DNA from: Psilocybe azurescens
Lineage: Eukaryota; Basidiomycota; Agaricomycetes; Agaricales; Agrocybaceae
Length of the DNA stretch: 51,153 nt
Assembly (NCBI GenBank): GCA_023853785.1
Contig: JAJIRX010000402.1
Location: 1-51,153 of the forward strand
Reading direction: 5' to 3'
Part shown: positions 33,680 through 45,152 of the stretch, one piece after another
How the letters are laid out: each line of letters opens with the position of its first letter
Numbering within the stretch: position 1 is the first letter of the stretch
Notes under the pieces: model-generated
What the model was told of the DNA's origin: nothing
The model's database searches: none
The model's input: the letters and a program-made list of their open reading frames with translations, nothing else
Program-made: the position numbers and the translations under genes

Positions 33680-35857
33680 GTGATTCAAGAAGGAGTGTCA
33701 GTCGGGGATGATCGAGGTGCAGCGGGAATGGGGCGTAGGAACGGGCGCGAGGGCAGGGGCGGACAAAAGGAGTGGAGGAAAGATAACAGGGCCGGCTGCC
33801 GCCCGGTCCCAGTCCCAGTTCCGGATCTCGTTCGCCAACGCCCGACGCAGGTAATGCAGGTGAACACAAACCCGATCAAATCCAAGATATCCGGACCAGG
33901 GCAGCATCAGGCGCCGGGATCGAAAGGGCGACTGCAGCCTCAGAAAGCGTCGGGGTCAAAGCCTCAACCAAAATCAAAGCCCACACAGGACCGGGATACT
34001 GTCCCGGTTCTATCAACCGGTATGCGCCACCATTTATTGGCATTGCAAGCATTTGATGACCCAGAACCAGCGTCGTCCCACCCGTTTCGACATATCGCAC
34101 CCCGCCACTGCCAGCGCCCTCTCAATGAATCCGTCCCCCCTCCATTGAGCTTTCCAGAATGTCAATCACGCCTAATGTCAACAAGAGATCGCAGGCACTT
34201 CGTCCAGTGCAAGAGGACACAGAGATGGGAGACGGCACGGACTCCGAACCGGCACACCGTCCCGCTCATACAAGGCCGGGCGCCGGGAGCAGCGACGGGA
34301 AAAAAAAGCGCAAAAGGTCCCCCCGAGCCAGTTGAGGAGGAGAAAGACAGCGAAGACGAGGATGCAGAGGGCGACGACGACGACGACGATGACACCAGCG
34401 ACGACAATGACGACGACGACGACGATCCTCATGTCGCAAAAACATTACCTGGATCCCGGCGACAGATCGGCGCGGCAATCCGGCCACCATGCCCGCCACC
34501 CAAACGTTCCAATAGAGCCTACGCGGTGACGTGCTTGCGATGCAAGAGGAAGAAACTGTCCTGCATGCAGGTAGAAGGCCGCCGTAGTGGCGGGTCATGC
34601 TATCACTGCGCCTTATCGCACGAAGCATGTCGGACGGGACAGGAAAAAGACGGGAAGAAGGACAAGGGAAAGGGGAAAGGCGGGAGGGGAAGGGGGGCGG
34701 CTGCTAAGCCGGGAGCAAAGCGGGCAAAGATCGACGCATCCGTGTCCGACCTTGGTTTCAACCCGGCTTTGGCAGGTAAGTGACTCACTTGTTTACATTC
34801 CGGTCATAAAGCTAATGGGATCTGCAGGCATCACTGCAGACGACATCGATCGCTGGAAGGCATTGGACAAAATCGTTCCGTGGCTGGAGGATAGGATTGA
34901 GAAGCTGGAGGAGGAGGTGGCCAGCCATCGAAGGTCAACGGACAAGGCGCGGGAACAAATCGGGAAGAATATGGGAGTCATCCAAAAATTCGATGACAAA
35001 ATCGGCGACATCTGCGACGCAATAACGCAGCTGGAGGATCGTGTAGCTAAGCTACAGAGGCAAGCTGCTGGAACGAGGACTACATCCACGTCCAGTGCCG
35101 GTACATCTGAGGCCGGGATGGCTTCCGGGGCCGGGGCATCGTCCGGAGGTGTCTTCCTCCGACCTCCCAATGTCCAATCTACTCCACATAACGTGGGTCG
35201 TCAGCCAACGCCTGAACCTTCCGCTGGACCAACCGCGCCTCATTCTTCCGCCTCCCTATCCGCTATCGATCTGTCGTCAAATGTCGCCACGGACTGTGCG
35301 CCCAGCAGTCAATTGTCGTCCGGGCCAACTATCCCGCCCGAATCCGTCGGTCCGGCACAAACACCGGATACATATCTTCATCGTAAGTACGATCCCAACC
35401 GTCCAAGTCATGGATGTATTTATCACAATATTACTGGCGACGTCATTTGGCAGTACAATCCAGCTCCCACTACAGTACCCCCCGCCAACAAGCGAAGATG
35501 TCGATATGGAGCAACATGCACGTCCACCGCAGGCAACGGCGCCCCCAGCTGATCAAATGGAAACAGAGGGAGGACAAGCAGCCGCAGTCGCCCGCTCGCT
35601 CCGAGCTCAGCACACCGGCGCAAACTTCTGCTGGATCGCAGCCGTCGCTTCCGATAGCGACCTCGAGCTCTGAGGACCACCGCCCCTGGGCCTCACCTGC
35701 GTCCGGCTCTGGCGCCGGACTCCGTCCCGCCTCAATTCGAATGGTGACTCCCGGACTGCGGTTGTTATCACGCTGGAGGCCCACACCAGTCAGTCCGCTC
35801 AGTCGTCGACACGACTTGGTCGACCACGACACGGAAGACGAGATGGATTCCGATTAG
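33680..35857 (+). CDS. Zn(II)2Cys6 cluster protein with acidic tract and coiled coil
   Basis: Exons 33680-34775, 34827-35382 and 35454-35857 join in phase (introns of 51 and 71 nt). The cluster CLRCKRKKLSC...CYHCALSHEAC spans about 34530-34630. It fits C-X2-C-X6-C-X11-C-X2-C-X6-C, the binuclear zinc cluster of fungal Gal4-type DNA-binding proteins. Before it lies an Asp/Glu-only tract (about 34340-34430); after it a Lys/Gly-rich linker, then a heptad-like coiled coil (WLEDRIEKLEEEVASHRR ... AITQLEDRVAKLQRQ, 34885-35065), the usual dimerisation arrangement, then a long Ser/Pro-rich tail ending DTEDEMDSD. The N-terminal 200 residues are Pro/Gln/Arg-rich and the true start is uncertain. Inference: a DNA-binding accessory or regulatory factor of the transposon. 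Binding to host sites is the alternative. Confidence 0.72.
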
Positions 35858-36324
35858 GCAGACATTAACGAGATTGGATTCTGTGGGCGAAGTTTTTTTT
35901 GACGGTACATACGCTGGTGGAATGTGGTGATGTCTGGGCGAGTATTTTTGTTCGTACATATAGTGGGATTTGTAATTTGTCTTGCTACATACTGAGCTGT
36001 TTTTTATTTTTGTCATATAAACAGTATGTATTTTTGTGCATCCAATAGAACTGGTCTTTCTCGTGAAAATATGAGGTCTAATACTGTTATTCTCGAATTC
36101 TCCTTATGCGTTTACGGGCCATTGACCCGGAGTCTGTCTGACTCGGACTCTAGTAATGCCAGTGTGTCTGCAGTCCGGACTGCCCTCTTCGCAGCAGTGA
36201 CAGCCTTACCATGAAATGCTTGCTGATGAGGTCGTTGTGTAGTTGTTTCATCAGTGATATGAGTTCCGGCACCGGCCTCGGGTGCCGCCTCCGATTGACT
36301 CTTGCTGGTCATGTTGTTGTGTAG
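35858..36324. other. Spacer between convergent genes
   Basis: The 3' ends of the plus-strand zinc-cluster gene and the minus-strand large gene face each other here. Two similar segments (36205-36245 and 36305-36330, both with TTGTGTAGT and TTTCATCAGT-like text) suggest a small local duplication. Confidence 0.4.
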
Positions 36325-38886
36325 TCATTTCATTAGTAATATCGCGTCCGGTATCGGCACCGGATTCAGCTCAGTCACTGGGCTGGCTATAGTGTTAAAT
36401 AAGTCCGACATTGGAACTTCTAGGTCGACAGATGATGACTGAATAGGAGCCACAGTTTTTGACTTTCTTTTCGTTTTTGGAGGCTCAGCATGGGACGCAA
36501 TGTGGATTAATGATAGGTCGATATTGCTTGAGCCATCCACCATCTGTTGTTGATCATGGTCCGGCCCGGACAACGGGACGGCAACGGTGTTCGAGAAAGT
36601 GCCGCCATTGCCATTTAAATTGGACATAAAAGCTTGTGGTTGTGCGTTTGGAATGTGGTAGTGGTTAAAATGTTCGTTATCAGACACTGCCTGACTGTTG
36701 TGGAACATGTTTTGGCTGGCACTAAAGCTCCTGATATATGCCATGTTGTCAAGTCTGTCGTCCGGATCGTCATTCAAGGGTCCCATTGTTATTTTGGCAT
36801 TGGATGGCCCCGCAGCGACTGAATGTGCAGTTGCCAAGCCGGCATTGTAGCTATATTCCGGATAAGGTCCCACATTCGTTCCCCAATCCCAAGCATTCGG
36901 TTGTTCATGTCCGCTATAGACGTCGTTGCCCGGATAAAACTGTGGCAAATGAAAGAGTGTTGTTTGTGAAGTCAAAAGCTCCGGATAGCCATCTTCAACA
37001 TCTCCCTGAACGTTCGGGACTGGCGCAATGGCTTTCTCTTTACCTTTGCCAACTGTGAGGGATATGTTTGCCAATAGATCCGGATCAGAATCCGGGGCGG
37101 GACTCATTTGGAGGAGCATATCTCCAATCCTGAACACATTTTGGCCATCTGGATTTTGTACTTTGCTGTTGTCTTTTGAAGCTTTGGTGTTTCCCGTTTT
37201 TGGAATGTTTGGTTTTTTTTGTGCTTGGAGGAGGAGTCGCGTCGGGATTGGGATTGGGATCGGGATTGGGACCGGGATCAGACTCATCGTGCGCACTGTC
37301 GTCCAGATAATGTGTCCGGATAGGTTCGTAACCTTTTCGTTTGGCATTGACCATTGAAAAGCGAAATACATGGCTTATGGGATGTGTTTTCTGTCGCCCC
37401 AAAATGTGGTCTATCAGTGATATTAAGTTGGGTAAAGACAAGTCGCGAGGGTCTTTCATTTCGAATCCACTGGGCAGATATTCCGGCGGTATAAACAGTG
37501 CCTGATTTTTCTGTAGTTGTCTGTATGGGACTTGTTGGCTTTGACCGTGTGTTGCCAGCTCTATTCAAATTTTCGGTTACACAGTGCCGGCAAAGCAATG
37601 AGGTGTACGCACTGTAATGTTTCGCAAGGTATTTTGAATCATTTCATTGAGTTCTTTCTTGACAGGTAGGTTGCCTGTCTTTGTGTCCAATCCTTGAGGC
37701 AGGATCGGGAATCCGTCGTCGGCAAATTGCAGGCCAAGATCACATACAGCAGTGCCGGTGCCGGTGGACATCCATGGTGCAGGTGCAGGGTTCAGGATCT
37801 TCCTCATTTTGGTTATATATTCCATGACATAAAGCTTCATTTGGTGAACCTGGGGCCTATATTGACTTTCAAATAGTGGGGCATCAACATCCATAATTTC
37901 TGCCATCTGATCAAGACTATAAACTGCGATAAGAACAAAGAATGCCAGTGCCGAGGGCTCGGGAGCCGGCTGGGACTTGAGAGAAGTTTGCTTACACTTG
38001 AACAACAAGCTTGCCCGATGAGTCCGTGTACGCAACAAATGAAAGGGAAAGAACCCCATTTCGTTCCAATGACCTCTTGCGCCTTTCGACAACCGTGAGA
38101 TGGCATTTTTTCGGCCAGCCTATTTTACACATTGATTCAGCTGGCACGCAAAGAAGCATATAACTCACTGTTGTCTTCTGTCCTCATCTTGATTATCTGC
38201 GGAAACAATCTCTGCACCTTTTATATCCAGATGTTCCAGCTGCAGTGCTGACATTCGTTGCAAGATATTTCCGAGGGCCTTCATGCGAAAGTCAAACCAA
38301 TTAGGCATTTGGGTGGATGCAGAATCAAGTCCCATTAGGCTTGCAATCTCTGCAAAAACATCGTCCTTGCGTGTCCGCCATAAAACTTCAGTCCTTTTCA
38401 TTGCTGCCCCGGCAATCACTGTTTCTGCGACTTTAGTTCCTCGCCATGTGTTTTGCATCCAAGCAATTAGCTTCTATATAATGTTCAAAGTCCAAAAAAG
38501 GCGCCCAAATGTATTTTTAGAACATTGAACTCTAACTTTCGAAATAAAATGAAAGCTTAACGTACCCTTGTTTGTGTTCGTGAGTCTCCAATATCCTGGC
38601 CTATACTTTCCCAGTACTGAAATATATCGGGCAGAATGTATGTCTTCGCCACACTTTGCGTTCCTCCACTGATTTCGATGCAAGATACCTTGCTTTGTGG
38701 GCGTCAAGCACTTTCCTTTCTTCAGCGTTGTACACAACTTGACGCCGATCTGGACGAACAAGAAACTCCGGGATGACAGGATTGGGGATCGGACCAATAT
38801 CGTCGTTCACGTCGTCCGGGTTTACCTCATTGGTGGATGTGCTTGGTGAGGCAGGGAGGATGTTCCGATAGTTGCAGAGTCCATAT
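36325..38886 (-). CDS. Large unrecognised protein of the KDZ element
   Basis: Minus-strand exons read from acceptor 38886: 38886-38566, 38473-38169, 38119-37996, 37905-37613 and 37558-36325; the first exon upstream is not fixed. Conserved-looking blocks are EFLVRPDRRQVVYNAEERKV, YILPDIFQYWESIGQDIG, TWRGTKVAETVIAGAAMKR, DDVFAEIASLMGLDSAS, MPNWFDFRMKALGNILQRMS, YVMEYITKMRKILNPAPAPW and GLQFADDGFPILPQGL. The C-terminal half is low-complexity (Asn/Gln/Ser/Pro). A frame change lies near 38640. A second lies at an A8 run (37213-37220), just after a DPNPNPD stretch written by the GC-rich motif. No known domain. It is head-to-head with the transposase gene. Confidence 0.62.
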
Positions 38887-39069
38887 CTGCAACAAAAGTG
38901 TAATGGCAGAACGATAAAGAGCCAAGCAGAGGAAGCTGCAATCGGATGGAAATTTTCACAATGTGATTTCAAATAAAGCACCGGATGTTGTCTACCGGAT
39001 ACCCTATGATGCGGTCATATAGTAAATTTTCATGTGCAATCTTAAAACATCTCTCTCTCCCTTCTCTCA

Positions 39070-42000
39070 ATGCCCTCTCAAAGACAAAAAAACAAGAAAG
39101 AGGCACGGCGAAATGTTTTCGCGTGAAGGGGACGTCGAGGCCACCGCCGCCATTACATATGAAACAAGGAAAACTGTCACACGGAATGGGCGAATAAAGA
39201 CAAAAAATACGCAGTTGCACTGGACCATGAACCAACAGAGCCTACTGCCGGGCCTTCTGAACCGAGAGACATGGATCCAGATATTGAAGACAATCCATTT
39301 TATGACATGGACGTGGAAGTGGATGACTCTGTTGTAGAGCCAAAATCACGGAAGGTCAGACTGTTTTAAATACATCCATTCAATTCACATTTTGACCAAA
39401 TTGAAGACACAACGGGATTATATATTACAGTTCGTGGAAAGAGTAGATGATTTACTGGGGGCATTGCTTAGCCGGGAATCACTACGACCCGAGCTCTCTG
39501 AGTGCATTCATTGTGCTTCAAACCTACGAGCAGTCTGGCGTTGTCAGGACTGCAGTATGCCTATAATGCTATGCAGATCATGCATGCGCAAGACACATCA
39601 AGACAATCCTATGCACAGAATTCAACGGTGGACCGGTTCCCATTTCCGCTAAAGCCGGGCTTTGGGAAGTCGGAAGTTACCTTCTAATAACCCATCATGA
39701 GGGTAATCCTCTGTGCGCAGCCCTCAAATTTCAGACCAAATATTTGGAGTCATTGGAGCGGCCCAAAGACGAGAGGGAGCAGGCAGAACTCTGGCAACGG
39801 GGTGCAGGATTTCAGAATCGCGCGTCCGGAACCGGAACCGGAACCCGGTGCCGGTTCGGGTCCAACCAGCGCGATGACACTCGTGCTGGTACTCACCAGC
39901 AAGAATGGACGGATAGACCTCAGCCAGCCGACTATAATTTTAACGATCAAGAATTTGATCGCTACCTGCAATCGTTGCAAGACAATTCCAACGTGGTACA
40001 AGACGAAACGGTGCCGGGATGAGGAGCCCGACGACGCAACAGAAGTCACAAATGCCGATGCCGATGTCCATTTTATCCCGGACTATCTCGAAGCACTAAA
40101 CATTGGTGATGCCGATCCCACAACAGCCTTTGCAGGAGCATTCCCACCGCTGATGGTTTGAATAATTCATATGTCCGTGTCGTTCACACAAGCGGACTTC
40201 ACCACTGGCGATGGTTTCTTGTTCATGCCGGGGCCTGACGTTCTTCCACTTGATTTGATGGCGAGCAGGCTGATACCGACAAGCTTCTATCATGTCCGGA
40301 CATTGTTTTCCGCTCAAATGCTTGATTTTTCGTCTTTCAAATCTTGAACTCAAGGCATCGGCATATCAATTTTACACTCTATTGCGCTGGATAACGAACC
40401 CAATTGCTCCCTCAAGTGTGGTTGATCTGTACAACGAATTTCGCCGTATGACCCGTCTGTGGAGATGGATGAAGAAACTCAAATGGTCAGGATTTGCAGG
40501 TCATAATGGTAGAAGTGCAATGGACGTCCGGAAAGGTGAACTTGCAAACTACTGCCCGGCATGTCCACAGGTCGGGGTTAACCTGCCGGACAATTGGAAA
40601 GACGACCCAAACCGCTGGGTGTATAAACAAATTTTTGTGGCTGATGGAAATTTCAAGGCCGATCATGTTCGAACAGAGAAGCCGTCGCAGGATATATGGC
40701 TATCGGAAGGAGGAGGCATGATTCCGCTTCGTGAAGAGTATGATACGTTCCTGAAACATGCTATAGAACGATTAACGGTCAGTTTGCCGCTCCGATGCCG
40801 TCCCGACCCGATCCCGACCCGACTAAACTGTGTACACAGGGCGCACCTTGTGAGAACACATTTAAAACTATCAAAGCGCTCTGATCGCCTCATCCGCCTG
40901 CGATATCACCGGAATTGTTGCATTGCGTGTACTCAACATGGATGCTTTGCTCCTAATTCTATGGTTGATCTTTTCAAGGGTGAACAGCAAAAAACGTCGA
41001 TTTTTCATTTTTAATGGCACTGGCTTCCACTCTAGTCCACCCGGACCAAGGAGCTATGGTGATATACGACATTATATGTCAATATTTTATTTACCTGCTG
41101 CTCCGGATTGGACATTTGCTGCCCGTCCGGTCTCAAGATTGATCGAGCAATTGGTATGTTTCACGTTCATGCCCATAAAGACGAATGTTTTTTCGCTATG
41201 CGCCCACGTTTATCCCGGGCGCGGCCACTGTTTGTGGTGAAATATTGGAATCATTGTGGTCAAACTTAAATCCAATCTCCCGGGCGGCACGGACAGCAAC
41301 TCTGGCGCACCGTGCAGAGCTCCTGGACGATCATGCCTGCGATTCGAACCATAAAAGACTCTGGGAATATGGAAATATCTTTCCAAACGTTTTGTAGAAG
41401 CTGACCTGCACAGAGACAGGTTTCACAACTGCTTCATGAAAGTTAGTGCAGCGGCCGGGTAGGACACAGTCGACATGTGGACGAAACAAATTGAAGATGC
41501 AGAATCTCAGCGACTGCATAATCCCAAGGCGATGGATGTATATGCTGCCAAGACGTCTGGCCGATATCGGATCCGGGGTTGACAGTACCTCGGAAGCTGA
41601 CCTGGACCCGACCCGGTGCCAGTCCGCTATCGAATCTTGGTTAGAATTTGCACTGCTAGTGGAAGAAAAACAGTAAGTCAATATTCATTTCCTATGTAAT
41701 CAATCAAATGACCCGGCTTCAGGTTGGACATTCGAATTAGGACACGGCAGCCCTGATTAACGAGGATGCGCACTCGGCGACAGGGATAAAATGAACAAAT
41801 TCACGGGGAAGAATTGGCTGCGGAGATGACGCAGCTCACTCACTACAAGGCCTTGCGGGAGCTCTTCAGATATCTGGTCAGAGTGTTATTATACCGGACC
41901 AACCACTGGATATTTGGGAAGACGGGGATGACATCCCGACCCGACCCATTACACGCCCGAACTCCCATGATGACATTCACCTCCACTTACTATGTCTACC

Positions 42001-42842
42001 ATCCAATGGTAATTGCAGCGAAAGCTACAATGATCGCGGAACTTAAAGCACGAATCAAGCAGGCTACCGGTCATTTGAATCCAAATCCAGCGAACTCATT
42101 GCAGAGAAGTCCTTCTTGTATTCGAGTGTATACAGAGATGCCCCGAACAAGGGGGTCCGGACCCGGGCCCATGCAACAATTAAAGCAGCTAATCACAAAA
42201 TATCTTTTCATTCCCAGGTATATACTCATTGCCGTGCCCGGCTAATCCGGCTGAATGCTGACAATATCACCCTGCGCAAACTCCGTGTGCTAAAGAAGGA
42301 AGATGTTAGGGGAAGCACCATGATTTTGAATCCCAATCTTTCAGGCTCCACAACACTTCGCCTGTCTTGGATTTGGCATTCGGTGAGCCAACGCCTTTTG
42401 CCCGAGTGAGCGGCCAAAATGCCGGTCCCGGTACCGTGCCGACTCGGACAACGATGAAGGAGACTTGGGTATGGAAGAAGAAACGGATCCCGCAACTATT
42501 CTTGAATGTAAGCCATTTATTTCAAATTGTGTGACGTCATGCTAAATAATATTAGTTAAACGTGTACATTGGCTTCGTGCAAGGGCACAGTTCCAAAGAT
42601 GGGACGAGAAGAAGACACTTGTTTCATATGAGATGCAGTGGACCGTATCCTATTTTATGAAGAAAAGCCGGTCGTGGAAATTAGCAGCAGCGGGTCCGGG
42701 ACGGGATTCGGCTCAATTGCCACCCGGAGTCGTTGCATATGCACACCGGCAGTCTGAAATATGGCATCAATTGGCAATTATTGCTGACCAATGTCGTATC
42801 AACGATCAAACCCTAATTATAAATCAATGTAACCAAATTTGA
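39070..42842 (+). CDS. KDZ transposase with CxC2-type cysteine cluster
   Basis: Transposase of the Kyakuja-Dileera-Zisupton family, which would cut and join the element ends. Order of domains: acidic N-terminus (HEPTEPTAGPSEPRDMD); intron 39355-39430; CxC2 cluster CIHCASNLRAVWRCQDC...CRSCMRKTH (39510-39600); then VGSYLLITHHEG, LELKASAYQFYTLLR, EFRRMTRLWRWMKKLKW, NYCPACPQVGVNLPDNW and VADGNFKADH (first catalytic Asp, 40643). Next come an intron 40778-40839 holding GACCCGATCCC, CTQHGCFAPNSMVDLFKGEQ, VIYDIICQYF (second Asp, 41068), and FIPGAATVCGEILESLWSNL (Glu, about 41240) with LDDHACDSNHK. The C-terminal helices are LNADNITLRKLRVLKKEDVR and YEMQWTVSYFMKKSRSWKL. Frame changes near 39120, 39210, 39645, 40018, 40200 and 40310, and more after 41000, mean this copy is either decayed or carries sequence errors. 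Confidence 0.9.
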
Positions 42843-42949
42843 TGACACCTTATCTTTCATTTTTTCAACCATCTACTATCACTACTCAAATCCACAAGTT
42901 ATGTCACAGAACAATACTATCTGACCCTTCAATCCCTTTAGCTTGCACT

Positions 42950-45152
42950 CTGGTGCCGATGACTCATGGCACCGCGATGTTTTGAGGTATATAGCATATG
43001 GTGATTCTCGACTTCGTACGGCTTTGGTCAAGATGTCAGAAGCCGAGAATCGGCATCAAGATTGGATACAGACATGCCTCTTTAAAGAGTCCGTAAGTGC
43101 ACATATCTGTTGATTCAAACATATCGCCCAAAATTCACACCTTACTGCACAGAGATTTTTCTTGCAGTATGTCAGCATGCCGCTGCCATGGGCCTGGTAT
43201 TCGACACTCCGGTCATTTTACGTTCTTTGGCCGTTTCTCTTTGCCAGGCATCATCCAGTCAATTGCCGCTCCCATTCGATTCAAAACTTATCGCCATCCT
43301 TGCTGCGAGCACTCGATCTGACCAAGCACATCGTACTGTATCACAGTACAAGTACGATTGGTGGAACAAAAATACGGCGACGACAACACTAGACGAGAAG
43401 AAGCTACACATTGCCCTTGCATTCCATCGCGACCAACTAACATTGATCCATCCAACGACAGCACCCCGGACCATGACGGCCCCGGTTCCGGCCTCCCTCA
43501 CCTACTCCTCCACCGATTCCAAGCATAGATCTACTGGCCGTGCCTAAGATTGCTGTTTCCGTTCCCAGTGCCGACCCGGACTGCCCTATGTGCGACATCT
43601 ACCAAAAGATGGCCGCTGACCTGTACCAAATGAATGTCGATGCCGTTCGACATAACAGGCAACTTTTCTTGCTGGCCGACACAGAGAAGCGCTCTCTCGC
43701 GAAGCGTCGCGTTGCCGGATTCTACGAACTGCACGAGGCCGCCGTGCTTAAGGAAACCGCAAACGTTCCGGTGCGAGTCACGGAAACGGGGCCGGCACCG
43801 GCACTGCATGCCCCTGCTCGCTCTCATTGGACATGGGGTGAAAGCCTCACCCAAGAGGACGTTCTTGCCCTTGGGCGATCTCACCAAGCGGAGATTCACA
43901 CCGGGTATGGAATCGAGTTGGAAGACGGGAATATAGGTGGGAACAATTCCGAAGCGAGGAATACAGTTGGAACTTGTGCGTTGTCATTCTCGCTATTCAT
44001 AGATGAGCTTTACTAATGCCATGAACAGGCGTAGAAGAAAATGTGCTGCTAAACAGCCAGGACGATGTCCGGGACTCTATCGGAAACATGTCCGGCAATG
44101 TCAGAGCGGCACATATGCCGGAGTCCGGTTCGCCACCATCAATTCAACAAGGCGGCGGCCGGAGCCGGGCCGCCATTGCAAATATGTCCGACGACGAAGT
44201 GGAAATCGTCCCGCCACCTTCCATGCAACTAGGCGGCACCTGGACCCAGGTCGCGCTAGTTAACACGTCTGACAACGAGGTCAAAATTTTGTCTGCTGCC
44301 CCTGCACCGCATAGTCGTTCACAGGCTGCCTTGGCCAACATGTCCGATGATGATGAGGTGGAGATCATCTCATCAATTAACGTTGGCCTGACGCAGGGCG
44401 GCACCCGGTCCCGGTTCGCGTTGGCCAACATGTCCGACGACGATGAGATCGAAATTTTATCTGCTGCCCCTGCACCGCAGAGTCGTTCACGGACCGCCTT
44501 GACCAACATGTCCGATGATGATGAGGTGGAGATCATCTCATCATCTAATGTTAGCTTGACAGCAAGCAACGCCCTCAACAGTGTGTTGGACAATTCCAAC
44601 ATCCAATTCCGGGCCGCGCCGCGTTAGAAAACATGTTCGATGACTCCCCGTTCCTTCTCCATCCCTTGCCCGTACCCATTGCTTGCGTAGCATTAGACAA
44701 TATGATGTCTGATGACGACGAGCCAATATCTCTCCGGCGGACACCCGCTCTCGTGCTCGCGTAGCACTGGACAATATAATGTCTGACAATAACGATCCCA
44801 ACCCCCGCAGAGCCGATCACTCCCCGGCGGACTTCCATTCCCGTGCTCGTATTGCGTTGGCCAACATGTTGTCTGATGATGACGAGCCCAACCCCCGTAG
44901 CCCCTGGCCCCCACGCTCACCCGCTTTGAATGCGCCGGCATTATATCCGGACTCGTCCAGCTCCCCGCCCGTCCTGCCCCTGCCATCATGATGTCCGATC
45001 ACGATGAACGCCCTGCGCATCGTAATCCATATCCTTACTCCCTTCCCCTGATTCGCCGGAAGGTGAGGCTGGCCCTCGCAAGAAAGCAAGGCGATCAAAA
45101 GGTGTATCGGCCAGAAGACTTTGAGGACATGGATGATGAATGGTTTGCGTAG
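42950..45152 (+). CDS. Poly-SIM repeat protein downstream of the KDZ transposase
   Basis: Coding-like exons start near 42950 (DDSWHRDVLRYIAYGDSRLR, ALVKMSEAENRHQDWIQTCL), then GLVFDTPVILRSLAVSLCQA, LDEKKLHIALAFHRDQLTLI, CPMCDIYQKMAADLYQMNVD and RRVAGFYELHEAAVLKE. Intron 43937-44028 (GTGGGA; TACTAAT branch site; AACAG) leads to VEENVLLNSQDDVRDSIGNM. From 44180 the protein becomes a repeat array of ALANMSDDDEVEII type, later ALDNMMSDDDEP type. It ends KVRLALARKQGDQKVYRPED and a stop at 45152. DDDEVEII matches the SUMO-interaction motif (hydrophobic-x-hydrophobic-hydrophobic beside acidic residues). Frame changes near 43090, 43540, 44620, 44760 and 44990. The N-terminal part is unrecognised. A separate gene is likelier than a fusion, because the transposase stops at 42842. 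Confidence 0.62.
44180..44570 (+). repeat. Five SUMO-interaction-like modules in tandem
   Basis: Cores in order: DDEVEIV, DNEVKIL, DDDEVEII, DDDEIEIL, DDDEVEII, each preceded by N-(M/T)-S and spaced about 25-30 codons. DNA repeats include GTCCGATGATGATGAGGTGG at 44342 and 44510. The acidic-hydrophobic core is retained while linkers vary, which suggests selection on the motif. Confidence 0.7.

Noticed and set aside
34162..34432. Antisense frames rich in Ser/Val opposite the acidic tract
   Set aside because: Shadow of GAC/GAT repeats encoding the Asp/Glu stretch of the zinc-cluster protein.
38969..39235. Minus-strand frame overlapping the start of the KDZ transposase
   Set aside because: Open by chance opposite the transposase N-terminus; could not be joined in phase to the large minus-strand gene.
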